Shown here piece after piece: positions 1-11,320 of a stretch of DNA of 64,000 nucleotides. A program made the translations under genes and the position numbers. The DNA lies in NCBI GenBank assembly GCA_022495005.1, contig JAGYXB010001411.1, forward strand, positions 62,001-126,000, given 5' to 3'. Source of the stretch: Rhyacophila brunnea (lineage: Eukaryota > Arthropoda > Insecta > Trichoptera > Rhyacophilidae). Position 1 is the first letter of the stretch; each line of letters starts with the position of its first letter. The notes under the pieces are model-generated. The model saw only the letters and a program-made list of their open reading frames with translations, had not been told where the DNA came from and ran no database searches.

Positions 1-270
1 AGTTGTACGTAATCCATTTCGCCATAGCATAATTATTCACCTTAAGCTATCTTATCGGAAAGAAATGACCATATATCATTGAGATCAAAAAAAATACGCG
101 TTTTTCGTAAAGCATTGCAGACAGTAATGTTCCAATTTTATTAGATTCAGTAAGAACAATATTTTTTTTATCGATTTGTATCAAATATCTGATAATAATG
201 CTGTCATTATTATCTTACTATTTGATAGTACGACTTGATATTTACGAGCATTTACCAGAATTTTATATAT
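1..270. repeat. Dispersed repeat fragment at the left edge
   Basis: Bases about 60-150 (tacgcg, then gcattgcagacagtaatgtt and attttattagat) match a second copy at about 34985-35080 in the same orientation. It is therefore a dispersed repeat of unknown class. No gene or coding potential is seen in the rest of this stretch. Confidence 0.5.
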
Positions 271-483
271 GTTACGCCGAATGTGCGAAATTGACTATTA
301 CATGAAATGGGCAAAATAGTCAAGCCCGTTGGTTTAATCATGAATTAGGTAAATTATCTGCCGAGTGCGTGAATTCGCCAGGGTATGAAATTCTTAAACT
401 GTCAATATGACAGTAGAAAAAGTAAATTTAATACGGATGGTTTTATTAGTTATAATTGGACATAATATAATATTATTATTATT

Positions 484-520
484 AGGTTAGGTTGGCTTAG
501 GTTAGGTTAGGTTAGGTTAT
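484..520 (+). repeat. Interstitial TTAGG telomere-type array
   Basis: About seven imperfect copies of TTAGG, the canonical insect telomere repeat, lie inside the left part of the long-TIR transposon. Similar short arrays lie at 11213-11275, 35088-35100, 36782-36800, 40470-40487 and 42648-42722, mostly inside MITE-like elements. It is interstitial, not a chromosome end. Confidence 0.8.
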
Positions 521-667
521 GTAATTCTGAATTCATCTGAATGTCCATTTTGAGATTAGCTAACAAGTATCAACAAACTATCACAAACATACAATCGACC
601 ATTGCACGATTGATACCCAAGCACGAATCATATTGCGAAAATACCTTTTAATAAAATTCTTCCGTTA

Positions 668-2499
668 TCTCTATATATATAAAAATCTCGTGTCACGATG
701 TTTGTGGTCGAACTCCTCCGAAATGGCTCGACCGATTTTTATGAATTTTTTTATGTATATTTTTTAGGTATGAGAATAGGTCAACAAGTACATTTAATAC
801 CGCTAGGTGATTAGGGTATCTCTATCCAGAAAATTTTTCTTTTATTTTTTTGACATTTTTTTTTGTATTTTTTTTATTACTTGGCATTAAAAAATACCTA
901 TAACTCCAAATTTTCACCCTCCTACCTCTACCCTTACATTTTTTAATCGCGATTTTATTATTTTTGTATGAACAAATTTAACCGTCGTTCGTATTTCAAA
1001 CAGAACGAAATTATTTATGTTGTTGAATGACAGAAGGCGCTACATCCGAGAAGAATTTAAGAGAAGCGTCGCGTCATTTTGACATTTCATTCGGCATACC
1101 ACAACGCAATTTTGTACGATTTATTTTATTTATCTATTTTTATGTGCGTGTATTACAGTGCACAATGCCAGCAAGACGCAAGAGGGGCCATTTGGGCCGT
1201 AGAACGAATAAAGCAACAAACATGCGAAATAGTAGAGCAGAAAGAACAGACGAACAAATCCAACAAGATAACAAAAACGTGCGTGTAAGCATGTCGCAAT
1301 TGCAACAAAATCAACAACGACAATTGGAGCGGAGCCAAGCGCGCCGGTTTGTTGTTAACACACGCAGAGCAAATGACCGACAACGCCAACAAGTACATCG
1401 AACATTTACATCCGCTTCGTTCCTTCGTTTCGCATTCGAGTACGAGCCAGATATTGAATATTCCGCTCATCCGAAAGTGCTGATTGGTGCTATGGACAAA
1501 GAATGTCCCCATTGTCATGCGCTCAAATTCAAACATTAGTCAGCCGGGATGTGTTGCGCATTAGGAAAAGTGCAGCTACCAGAAATTGATATACCACCAG
1601 AACCATTGAACGGCTTGCTCATCAGCACGGTTCCAGATTCAAACCTGTTCCTAAAGTCCATTCGCACATTTAATTCATGCTTCCAAATGACTTCGTCCGG
1701 CGGAACAGAAATAGTTCACAATACTGCGGCAAATGGTCAACAATTCCATTCTACGTTCAAAATCAAAGGTCAAGTATACCACAAAGTAGGCTCATTGCTG
1801 CAATGCCAAATGAACCACATACATTTTTACAAATCTACTTCATGGGCGCGGCGGTGAGGACATCAATCATGTGGATGCACGTTGCGGCTACAATAGCCTC
1901 AATTCGCCTAATGCCAGGCGCATCGTCGGCGAACTGGACGCCCTGTTGAATGAGCACAATGAATTATTGAAATTCTTCAAAGCACACATGCACGAATTGC
2001 AAAGTGACAATCACGCTATTGTCATCAATCCTGATAAAACACCAGCTGGAGAGCACATACATTGATTCAATGCGACTATTGTTGACGACATTACTGAAAT
2101 CATGGTTGGCGACCGCACATCAACGCGAGAAATCGTGATTCGAAGAAGAAACAATAATCTGGAATTCATCGCTAACACACGCCGTTCATAGGACGCTCTC
2201 CAATATCCGCTAATTTTCTGGAAGGGACAAGACGGATATTGCATAAACATTAAACAACGAGATCCTGTCACAGGTAATTCATTCATTATGAACATCATTG
2301 CTCATTTTGAATTGAGAAAATGAATGGTTGATGTTTTTTTGTTTTTATCGGTGGTCATCGTCTACAGCGCTCTATTCCTCTTTCTGTCATAGATCCCATC
2401 CCCACACACTTACGATACATTCGTTATTTTTTATTTAACAACCAAAATATTCACTAGAAATAATTTATATGGCAGAACAACGTTTGCCGGGTCAGCTAG
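668..2499 (+). mobile_element. Helitron, complete termini, internally deleted
   Basis: The 5' end is TCTCTATATATATAAAAATC preceded by A (667). The 3' end is gccgggtcagCTAG followed by T (2500), so both ends fit the Helitron rules: 5' TC, 3' CTRR, insertion between A and T, no target duplication. A weak GGCA/TGCC hairpin sits just before the 3' CTAG. The 1.83-kb element keeps a decayed N-terminal part of the Helitron protein (1027-2298) but no Rep HUH or PIF1 helicase region, so it cannot move alone. It inserted into the long-TIR transposon at 271-2910. Confidence 0.88.
1027..2298 (+). pseudogene. Decayed N-terminal region of Helitron Rep/helicase protein
   Basis: The recognisable protein starts near 1166 (MPARRKRGHLGRR) and continues through a Q/R-rich stretch to CPHCHALKFKH. 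It then resumes after a stop at 1537-1539 with GKVQLPEIDIPPEPLNGLL. Past frame changes near 1800 and 1853 it gives FLQIYFMG, RRIVGELDALLNEHNELLKF and PDKTPAGEHIH. In-frame stops at about 2063 and 2189 precede ALQYPLIFWKGQDGY (residues approximate). This order is characteristic of the region upstream of the Helitron_like_N domain in insect Helitron helicases. The Rep and helicase domains are absent. The breaks show that it is not functional; no repaired protein is implied. Confidence 0.82.
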
Positions 2500-2589
2500 T
2501 CATATTATAGTTCTAGATTTTTTTGCGCATAGTAAATGGATATGAACGTCATTGTAGCTATTGACTGGTATATTTTAATATTATAATCA

Positions 2590-2765
2590 ATGACATTTGA
2601 CACATTTGGTTAGTTTGATTAGTTGCAAAAAATACCACCGGAGCGCGGCTATCTATTTTGACAATATACGTACATTTTGACCAATGCATGAGCATTTGAC
2701 ACATTTAGTTTAATTACAAAAAATACCACCGTAGCGCTACTATCTAATTTGTCCAATGCATGAAC
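2590..2765. repeat. Direct duplication inside the long-TIR transposon
   Basis: Two adjacent units share catttgacacattt, then a tract containing caaaaaataccaccg, gagcgc or tagcgc, ctatcta and ccaatgcatga. The first unit runs from about 2590 and the second from about 2693. This is an internal tandem duplication within the non-autonomous element. Confidence 0.65.
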
Positions 2766-2910
2766 TAGGCAGAAAAATTACTGCCGAAATCACGCACTCG
2801 GCAGACATTTTGTCTAATGCATGAATAAGGCAACGGGCTTGCATTTTTCATGATTTAGGCAAAATTTTGCCCATTTTATGTAATAGTCCATTTCGCACAT
2901 TCGGCGTAAC

Positions 2911-3677
2911 ATATTATACATTATACGATAAGACTGTATTTCTAATTTACTTATCAACATATTTTCTTCTGTCTTTCCTTCGTATTCTGGTATTTTTACT
3001 ACGTATTTTATAAATATTTATTTAAGCATGAATTTGATCTCAATTCTATACGACTATCTATTTCCTATACAACAACTCACGGATAAGTGTAATAACACTA
3101 AATTCATACGTACAAATTTCCAGATACGTATTAATACAGATTAATACAGTTCAGATGCTCCGTTCAAGAGCGAAAATACTTATGTTGTTAAAGGTAAATT
3201 CTTTTCTGTATCAAAAAACATATATCATATTAGATATGTACATTGATGAATGACATCGTAAAACTTTTAAAATATCAGATTTTTAAAAATGCAGTGGGTC
3301 GGCCGCAACTGATGATGCTGATGACATTGATCTACACTACCAAGAACCATCAGTCTATATTTCGCACCAAATCTGAGTGCACCAATTTCGTAGCTGTCAA
3401 AATCAAAATCTCCCTACTATACATTAAAATAAACATTTAAATCAAATTTTAGGGTTTTTATTAAATCAGACACCATAAAGTACAAATTGAGACTACCGTA
3501 AAAACTATTTCATGGGAATTATTGTTCAAAATATTTATCAAATAAAAGAGGCCACATCCAACTATTTTGTAAATTATTTAAATTTTAAAATTTAGAGAAA
3601 AAATGATCTTTCGTGGAATTTTTAAAATAGATATGTTTTTAAATACTGCCTGAGACTTTCAGGGTTGTTATCTTAAT
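2911..3677. other. No recognised gene or repeat
   Basis: AT-rich unique-looking sequence. A 65-codon open frame at 3243-3440 has no recognisable protein signature and is probably chance. Confidence 0.5.
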
Positions 3678-4051
3678 CAGAGCGTTGGAGCGGAGCTCGG
3701 AGCAGGAGCACGGAGCAGTGGAGCAATGTGGTTTTACCCCGAGGACCGAAAATTTGTTCCGGGTGTTTTGTTATTGTTATGAAATTTTCATCCCAAAATT
3801 GTGAAGTAAGTAAAAGTGAGAAGAGGCAGATAATGAAAGACGATTTGCTATTAACAATTTTGTTATAATATAATTAATAATGCACATTAACCATATTTTA
3901 AAACTACTCATTTTTTTTTAACATATACATTATACATATAAAACTTTTTACACAGAGCGGAGCAAACCTGAAGCGGAGCTGGAGCAAGTATTAGGTCTCG
4001 GAGCAGAGGTAGAGCGGAGTAACTCAAAAAAGGGTCCGCCCCAACCCTCTG
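3678..4051. mobile_element. hAT-type MITE, CAGAG(C/G)GTTGG termini
   Basis: The left end cagagcgttggagcggag and the right end ccgccccaaccctctg are inverted repeats. They are flanked by near-identical 8-bp direct repeats, atcttaat (3670-3677) and atcgtaat (4052-4059), 7 of 8 identical, as expected for a hAT superfamily insertion. The 374-bp element is rich in GGAGC motifs and has no coding capacity. A related truncated copy lies at 47335-47450 on the other strand. Confidence 0.8.
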
Positions 4052-4059
4052 ATCGTAAT

Positions 4060-6202
4060 AGATTTTTAAGTTTTCACCGCGTATTCTTCTTCCTTTTTTC
4101 TTATACTTTTAAATATCTAGTAAGGTAAGAAAAAAAACGGAATATTAACATTTTTGTAAAACTACATAAAGATATTATAATAGTTATGTATATATTTACG
4201 GCTTATTTAAATATCGCCATCGATTTTTTTCGAAAAGTAAAAAAATCGAATCAAAATATTCGTTCCTTTACTAAGGTTTTTTTGCGTTATCCCTGAGTGT
4301 AAGATTAATGATATATTTTAATTTAAACTACTTCAGTGTCAGTGTTATTTTAAACATGAAGGATTATGTGTGTAGGTATTATTGAAAAATCAATACATAT
4401 TTTGTACTTATCACATTTATTTTTGTAGATTCCTTTTTTATAACCTAATCTTCGAAATCTGCGCAAACTTTGCGCGAAATCAAAAATGGAGGAAATTACA
4501 AAGTGAACCAGCGCGTTTTTACATAAATGGCTAGGTCATAAAATAGGTGTTATCAAATACAATATTATTAATCATTGAACTGTTCAAATAAATCATCGCC
4601 TAATTTCCAATTTGCTATTAATCCCATGTCATATTTACCGAAAAACCCCTCGCTAAAAGTGTCTGTTTTGATGCTATCGCATCACGTGTCGATCACGTGT
4701 CCTCCGCCCGGCCAATTGCAATTTGGTTCGACGTATATTTGAAACGACCGACAAAAGCGCGGGAAAACTCAATTTCGATGAGATATTTATTACTAAACTT
4801 GATGATACTCATATTATAAATGCAGGACAGCTAATAAATGGTAAATGTTTCCCGCCTGGGGTGTAAACGATATCAGTTTTCAATTAATATGAATGACAAC
4901 TTTTAACAAAACTTATACAATCTTTCGTCATAAATTAATGTTAATAATTAAATATTATACTTAATACATTTATTGAACACTTACCATTAATTTTGTTTCT
5001 GAAACAGTTTAACAGTATGAAATATAATAATGTTATGTGTATGTGTGGTATTTAACTGAGTATATTTCTATATACATACGTACACAGACTCTGATTGAGT
5101 ATGTTTTGTTCGCAGGTGCTATAACAGTGCCGCATGGAGGCTCATTATTTATGTAAACGCCAGCTCTGTCGGGCGTGTACCGCAAATGGAAAGCCTCCTA
5201 ATTATTCACGAAGGCTTTCGGGATATCGCAAAATTTCACAATAATTTTATTGTTGAATGTATTCGCACTTTGTTTTAACGGATCTATTCAAATGTTGCCC
5301 GCCTAATAAATTATGTATGTAGAAGTTAATTATTCAGGGACTGAACCATTTTATTATATAAAAATCAAACTGATGAGTATATTTTAATTTTATCGTAAAG
5401 TAACACTGTACTATTAATTCACATCTGAAGCCGTGGATTGCAGTTCTGACTTCGACGTCTGGAAAAATTACACGTTGTCTTTTTAACGTGTATTTGATTC
5501 AAAACAACTACTGTTTTAATTAAACCATTTCTTTTATTAAAATGAATAATTCGCAATATTTTGAGAATGTAACATTCCATATATTATTAAACATAAATAA
5601 TTTGAAGACACCTCTAGCTAACACTAGAAAAAATTATATTTGATTGTTAAAAATTGGTTTATTAAAAATTGTTAGCAAGTTCAAGTAGACGTTATAACTA
5701 AAAATATTTGCGAGAGCCGGGCGTCGGTTAGTGATTAAGGTAATTGATATTCCTTAATTTAACAGCGTACATAAGTGAAACGGCAAAATTTTCAACACTA
5801 TGTGGGACGTAATTTCGGCCGCGTTGCCATTCGGAGAGCGATAGTCGACTTGTGAGCACGTCAATTTGTTTTGTGATGGCGTCGGAGGAATATATTCTTA
5901 AATCGTGTAAAGATGACTAAAAAACGTTCCGCATGTACTTGAAAAAGAAAACATGTCAATGAATATACTATTATTATTAGTGATATAACAATTAAATGGA
6001 CGCATGTTGGATTTTTATGATAAATTATACTTCGTTCGGCTCGCGTCATTTGTACAATCCGCGCATCGCCTAGACAAGATCTTTTTAGACAATGCCTCAG
6101 CTGAGGTATAGCCTTAATACACAAAAATCGATAGTTAATAATAACGAAATTTGAAAAACATTCACGTATGATCTGCTAGTTTAAATTTTCGTCATTAGAT
6201 AG
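4060..6202. other. Long intergenic stretch, nothing recognised
   Basis: AT-rich throughout, with somewhat GC-richer patches at about 4685-4745 (two cacgtgtc motifs) and 5705-5880. A 87-codon open frame on the - strand (5861-6124) has no recognisable signature. I see no splice-compatible coding signal, RNA gene or element termini here. Confidence 0.5.
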
Positions 6203-6290
6203 GAGGCTCGTAACATAATTGGTTATTGCACAGATTGGCGCGACACCAATGCTAATACGGGTTCAAATCATGTCGAGTTTCGTATTTTTT
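6203..6290 (+). repeat. tRNA-derived SINE head
   Basis: An A-box-like taacataattgg (6211-6222) and a B-box-like ggttcaaatca (6260-6270, one change from GGTTCAAATCC) are spaced as in a tRNA gene. The flanking sequence does not fold into a convincing cloverleaf, so a SINE with an internal Pol III promoter is the better call. Confidence 0.5.
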
Positions 6291-6615
6291 TCAAATATAT
6301 TTTTTTCTAGTGGGTGGGTATATATATATCTGAGGTATTTTCAAGTTATGTATGTTCAACTACTGTTGTATTTAATAAATTTGCAGCGCCATACGATTGA
6401 GAGACAATGTCTCTTATTACTAAAGCTGCACTGAAGTATTGTGAACACTGGGCAAATAAAAAATCCCGCACAGTCTAATGTACCCTATTGGCAACCAAAG
6501 TATTGAAAAAACCATTCAGATACACTCCAGAGGCAGTTACTTCATTGGAGCCCATGGGTACATAAACCCCCAGCCATAAATACAATACTCAAATATTACC
6601 TACAATATTATTAAT

Positions 6616-6742
6616 ACTATCGACCGAAGGTACTTGATGGAGTTTGAATTTAAATTCTAATGGATTTCTAATGGAGTCATTTTTTGCGACCCGAGTTTCA
6701 CCTTTCGGCACCTTCAGGCACTATGTGCACTCACCAAAAGGT
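6616..6742. repeat. Dispersed repeat, copy 1 of 2
   Basis: Shares actatcgac-gaaggtacttgatgga, ttttttgcgaccc, gtttc-cctttcggca and cttcaggc with 46639-46780 in the same orientation. Class unknown; no termini or coding potential are seen. Confidence 0.65.
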
Positions 6743-6842
6743 AAATACAGACTGTCAGTGTTGGGTGATAATAATATGATAGCATATTACAATTAATAAG
6801 TGGTATATATTTCACACCGTATTACTTTTCCGCCTTATATAA

Positions 6843-7190
6843 GGACCGATCAGGGACGGCACGAATTGGAGGAGAAGATATAATGCAGAGCTCTACGGGC
6901 TGTACGAAGATTGCAGCGCAGTTCAGTCAATTTAGATTTGGAGACTGCGATGGCTAGGTCATGTGCACCGTATGAATGACAATGAACCGGCAAAGAGAGT
7001 GATGTCCAGCAATCCAATAGGGCGTAGAAGAAGAGGCAGGCCAAAGATTTGCTGATTGGATGGAGCTGCCAGTGACTGCCGTATTCTGGGGGTACCGAAT
7101 TGGAAAGCGGCCACACTGGATAGGGACAGGTGGAGGGAGCTGTTGGAGGAGGCCAAGACCCACGCCGGGTTGTCGCGCCCCTGATGATGA
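6843..7190 (+). pseudogene. 3' end of an RTE-like LINE reverse transcriptase ORF
   Basis: Plus-strand translation gives RLRWLGHVHRMND, then GRRRRGRPKIC, a stop near 7051, LDGAASDC, VLGVPNWKAATLDRDRWREL and LEEAKTH before a final stop near 7180. This is the C-terminal tail of endonuclease/reverse-transcriptase polyproteins of RTE-like insect LINEs. Only about 110 residues remain, with at least two internal stops, so it is a 5'-truncated dead copy. A tgatgatgatgat tail follows, as in many such elements. The long - strand frames here are shadows. Confidence 0.8.
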
Positions 7191-7199
7191 TGATGCTAT

Positions 7200-7872
7200 A
7201 CTTCACACCTTGTTTTGCAGGTAAATTTTGTGGGTTTTGTGACCTTAGAGTTTAGACGATCGTGGTGATTTATTATTGTTAATAATTTGAAAAATATTCA
7301 CAGAGATAATATATTCAACCATTCGGGAAATAATTTGAACCTTCACTTTAAAGACTAACGAGCTACCACTGACTCCCAGTATACATTTCAAGAACGCCTG
7401 TCGTTCTTTACGCAACGGTATAAATCTGAACCGTTGTGTAGTTGTAACGGTTAGTGGTAGAGAAATCGAGTAGATACAAAGTTGGGAAAACGTGAGGTGT
7501 TTGACATTATAAGAGATTTATACGATTTTTCGTCTCAGTACGTTAGTGTGAAAAGTTTGCAAGTTTCCCGTTTAAGGTTTGGTTACGCGAAGCCACACTG
7601 GCATCACATGTGGCGAACTGAATCGCGACACAATTTTCCCATCAGGCTCGCATGTGAACCGAGTTGCTCGCCAACAGATGGCGACACTGGCATACGTAAA
7701 AAAATGATTCACCTACGACTAGCAATACAAGAATATTATAATACGTTGCTTTTTGCATTAATACCGTGACATATTATGTAGGTTGATAGTTATTGTAATG
7801 CGTGCGTCTAGAAATCAATCAATAAATAATAAAAAAATAATTATTTTACTGAGTGAAACTTATGGTTACAGT
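7200..7872. other. No recognised feature
   Basis: A 95-codon + strand frame at 7482-7769 shows no motif I recognise. Moderately GC-rich sequence around 7560-7700 could be an old repeat. Nothing firmer can be supported. Confidence 0.4.
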
Positions 7873-8098
7873 CAGTGCTCGAAATGGACCGGAGCGCACC
7901 AAAGCGACGTTCCGGCTCGTGAAATTTGTAAAATTATCACTCTGTCTCGTGTAAAAAAATATTTTGACTTTTTGAGCTAGATAGGCCATATAATAGAAAA
8001 TATAACACACTTATTTTTATAACATACTTATACTTAAAATTTGATAACTATGTAAAATATCTTTAGAAAATTGTCGAACGCTCATATTTCGAGCGCTT
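7873..8098. mobile_element. hAT MITE family A (CAGGGCTCGAAATGG), copy 1
   Basis: Begins cagtgctcgaaatgg and ends atatttcgagcgctt. It is flanked by a perfect 8-bp duplication, gttacagt (7865-7872 and 8099-8106). The body (gttccgg-tcgtgaaat, attatc-ctc-gtctcgt, ctagatag-ccatataata) is shared with seven other copies in this window. No coding capacity; 226 bp. Confidence 0.9.
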
Positions 8099-8106
8099 GT
8101 TACAGT

Positions 8107-8415
8107 ATTATATTTCGGTATTTCTTATTGAATACCGGAATTTGTTAAAACATATTATAGGAAATATATAAGTACCTATCAATAAATATAACTTTTAAAG
8201 TCTATGTGAAACAATATTTTATAGTAACTTAAAGTAACTACCTATGAGTATTTAATATGTTGACCTTTATAAATATGTATAGATAATATTTTAGAACTGC
8301 TAATTTTTACAAAAATACTACCTACAAGTCCGTGTACAGGAAAATCGCTCTCAAATGTAAAGTTTGTTGGATTTATTATCAACGTTTAATCAATAGCTAT
8401 AGAATAATTGGAAAT
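8107..8415. repeat. Fragment related to the hAT element at 44682-45184
   Basis: Contains tatttcggtatttcttattgaataccgg, aagtacctatcaataaat, taatttttacaaaaatac and caacgtttaatca-tagctatagaataattgg. These blocks recur, partly in other order, in the 44682-45184 element. It lies directly between the family A MITE and the TTAA-flanked repeat. Confidence 0.5.
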
Positions 8416-8426
8416 GTGTAAATTAA

Positions 8427-9095
8427 GGGCCCACGTGCGCCGCGTAGGTCAAAATGGAGGATTTTATGTTATTTTCAGAGCATGATCCTGGACATTTCTT
8501 AAACGTTGTAGATAATCTATTTAAATAATTTTGAAGCCTAATTATCCTTTATATTTATTTTTAACATTTGATGACTGCATAAAGTATTTTTATGACATAA
8601 AATAGTATTCTTTTAAACCTCTCGATCTAATGTTTAAAATATAGTCATATTTCAGTACATCCATGTGCAGTGATGTTAAGGTTTTTTAGATTTATTAATT
8701 TTTAAAATCATTTATAAAACCATTAGTAAAATTAATGTTAATATTATATAGTGAAATATTTACGATAAAAAATTATATTTTATAATCTCTGTGATCCCAA
8801 ATTTGACAAGATTTAGGCATTTTATTATTCAAAAAATGGGCATGATTAACACATTGAAAGATAATTCTAAAGATACTAATTATAAGCTATGTCTTTGATC
8901 ATTCAAACATCTTAATAATAATGATTGTTTTATAATAATTATTGACCTAAGAATAAGGTAGTATTTTTTTGAAATACGCCATTTCTATTAGCATTTCCCA
9001 GTAGTTAAGCTACAACATACGGCCGTAGCCATAAATTGAAAAACGATAAATGAAGTAGGGAGTAAGATTATGTTAACGCGCGTGTTTGAACATGT
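8427..9095 (+). mobile_element. Half-foldback element with TTAA flank, copy 1
   Basis: Starts right after TTAA (8423-8426) with gggcccacgtgcgc, then aaaatggaggattttatg, gcatgatcctggaca and acgttgtagat. It continues to acatacggccgtagccataaatt and a spacer ending gcgcgtgttt. This is one arm plus the loop of the foldback seen complete at 49538-50796; the second arm is missing. A third, shorter copy starts at 57521. The conserved TTAA suggests piggyBac-type target preference, but no transposase is present. Confidence 0.7.
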
Positions 9096-10142
9096 ACTAA
9101 CCGAAAAAAACGATTTTTGTGGGGACCATGATGTTGATGTATCCAGTTTATACTTTAATAAGAATAAAGATACAGTAAATAAGTATATAGACAGCAATAT
9201 TCACAGATGAAAATATAGATACACAATCTCATAAAATACAGACTGTTTTATTACATGTTTATAATCCGCAATACCAGTGATGACGTATGCATATTAAATA
9301 TGAACACTTAACCTAAAATAAATACAACGCTTAAGAGTGTTGTAATGAGCTACGGAAACGTGAACGTTGGGTATAACGCGGAAAGGAATTAAATAAATAA
9401 AGAGGCTGTGTAATAAATCGATATGATGAAGGTCGCCAAGCCAATTAAAAATGGCAATGGGTTGAAAGACACTTGACAAGTGGGTAACTATTGAAAAAAA
9501 TATTGCAGTCATATAGTGGTACTCAAGAGACACTAAATGACTTCCGGGTCACCTTAAAATTCGCTGGAATGTTCAACAGAACTATGTTACAGCACAAAAC
9601 TAGCGACTGAGAACTGCAAACCGAACCGAAGAGAAGCAGAGAACCAAGAGTGTAATATGATCTATGGGAAGAGGTTCACCTGACAGTGGATTGATTAATA
9701 CCTGTCTTTGACCTTTATTGCATGTGATGTGACTTCGTAATATAGGTACCCAGTTAATTTCACGTATTGTGTTGTTATCATGGTTTATTTGTATCGTTCT
9801 GAAAGAAATATCTGTATAAATAATAACTCAATAATTATCATAGAATTAACAGAATACTTTGTTTTACAAACAATATACATAACGTAATTCTACCATATAG
9901 ACGCCATTTAGGTACCTACTATAAAAATAAAATCAATGTTAATCCACAATAAAATCGTTTTTCTAGTTAACTAACCACATAATAGGTAAGTATGTCATAT
10001 TTTTCATAATAAAAACTATAGTGAAGAATTTAACAAGGGAACGAATTTATATTCATAATATTTATATAAGCTTCGATGTATTTAAAAAAAACTGGTAAGT
10101 TAAAATATGGTTAAAAATACGTTCATGTTACATTATAATAAT
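9096..10142. other. No recognised feature
   Basis: Just after the half-foldback, the tract tttgaacatgtactaaccgaaaaaaacg resembles, inverted, sequence at 16255-16285. A 79-codon - strand frame (9294-9533) is not recognised. Otherwise AT-rich filler. Confidence 0.4.
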
Positions 10143-10854
10143 CAGTGGCGAAGACTCTATACTAGGCGATTATTTGAAGCCTACCTTCTTAAGAAAAATA
10201 TTTTTTAATTGCATATTGACTTATTTATATAATCACTTGATTATAATATATTCTATAAAATAATTTATTTTGCCAACGAGAGATACCGTATGTGTAGGAA
10301 TGTATTATACAGATAATTACAACAATCTGCAAAGGTTTTAAAAAAATATAACTCAGCGCGCCATCTCTCTTGACGTAAATAAAGGTAGGATTATGTTTCA
10401 AATAATTCTCATTTTTTTTCTAATGGACTCAACGTCACGTAGCCCTGCCCAGTCTATCTAATTGTATGAACTAAGGTAAGCTCCGATCGCAGAGCCTAAA
10501 ACTAAATAATTAATAATTAGATAATTTAAAAAAATAATTTATATGATGTTTAATCGAAAATTAATAAATATAGACTGTTTTTAAAAATATACAGAACCTT
10601 ATCTAAAAATTTTTGATGTGTATTAATGTTTTGAAAACATACGTTATTTAAACTGATCGCTTAATTTTATGTCGTCAGTGAGTTTTTGAAGTTTCATTAA
10701 ATTAGTGTGTCGTTGTCATTAGTATGTAGTGTACCTATTCATTAGTAGTAATATCGTATTATCTTCTTATTTATCGTAAGTATACCTGACAAGTGTGTCC
10801 TTTTTATCAGATCTCCACAGCCTACCTCATTCCAAAAGTCACCCTTCGCCAGTG
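10143..10854. mobile_element. hAT-type MITE, CA(G/C)TGGCGAAG termini
   Basis: Left end cagtggcgaag and right end cttcgccagtg (with one base difference as inverted repeats) are flanked by ataataat on both sides (10135-10142, 10855-10862). The duplication is 8 bp but low complexity. Blocks of the interior recur, inverted, at 31357-32427: aagaaaaatattttttaattgca, the gtcgtcagtga region, and cgtaagtatacctgacaagt. No transposase is encoded. Confidence 0.75.
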
Positions 10855-11165
10855 ATAATAATAATATATAAGTCATCAATTAATAATTTAAAAATAAGTT
10901 TTGATAATGTTCATCAAGACGAAGCCGGCATTGAATAACTATAATATAATAAAGTTATGTATTGCCGAATAAGTACAATGAAACTTATTATTACGAAACG
11001 TTTTCAATGTTTGTTATTTCTAATAAAATAACTATGAATTCTAAAATTCACTATAAGCATACGTAAAAATGTGTAAAAGTTACTGGATGATACAAATAAA
11101 TGCCGGTATGTCAAAATTTATTTTACATATATTTCATGCTGGTAATTATTTGTCATATATCAATA

Positions 11166-11320
11166 CAGCGGCAAAAATATCTTGAAAATAGCCGGTATAT
11201 TGGATTATTTGTTAGGTTAACCTAACCAAACCTAACCTAACCTAACCTAAACTAACCCAAACTAACAAATAATCCAGTATATCGGGTATTTTCAAAATGT
11301 GTTTGCCGCTGTATTCCATA
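11166..11320. mobile_element. Palindromic MITE-like element with central TTAGG array
   Basis: Arms acagcggcaaaaatatcttgaaaatagcc-gtatattggattatttgtta and its inverted partner (aacaaataatccagtatatcgg, caaaatgtgtttgccgctgt) flank a run of ggttaacctaaccaaacctaacct-type repeats, i.e. TTAGG on the - strand. Outer boundaries are imprecise; both flanks carry catata before the arms. It belongs to the same group as 42572-42790, with different outermost termini. Confidence 0.78.

Larger units (their letters stand above)
271..2910. mobile_element. DNA transposon with long terminal inverted repeats, split by a Helitron
   Basis: The left end (from 271, gttacgccgaatgtgcgaaa) and the reverse complement of the right end (to 2910) align for roughly 130 bases with small indels. 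Both include tgactattacat or ggactattacat, atgggcaaaa and ctgccgagtgcgtga. Outside the inserted Helitron (668-2499) about 0.8 kb belongs to this element, including a TTAGG array and an internal direct duplication. No transposase remains, so it is non-autonomous. The flanks are AT-rich (tatat/atatt) and the target duplication is ambiguous, so the superfamily cannot be assigned. Confidence 0.75.

Noticed and set aside
484..520. Chromosome end / telomere
   Set aside because: The TTAGG arrays are short, degenerate, in both orientations and inside transposons with sequence continuing on both sides.
1153..1536. 127-codon - strand open frame
   Set aside because: It lies opposite the Helitron protein frame, whose order of motifs is recognisable; the antisense frame is a shadow.
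6850..7206. 118-codon - strand frame
   Set aside because: Shadow of the LINE tail on the + strand.
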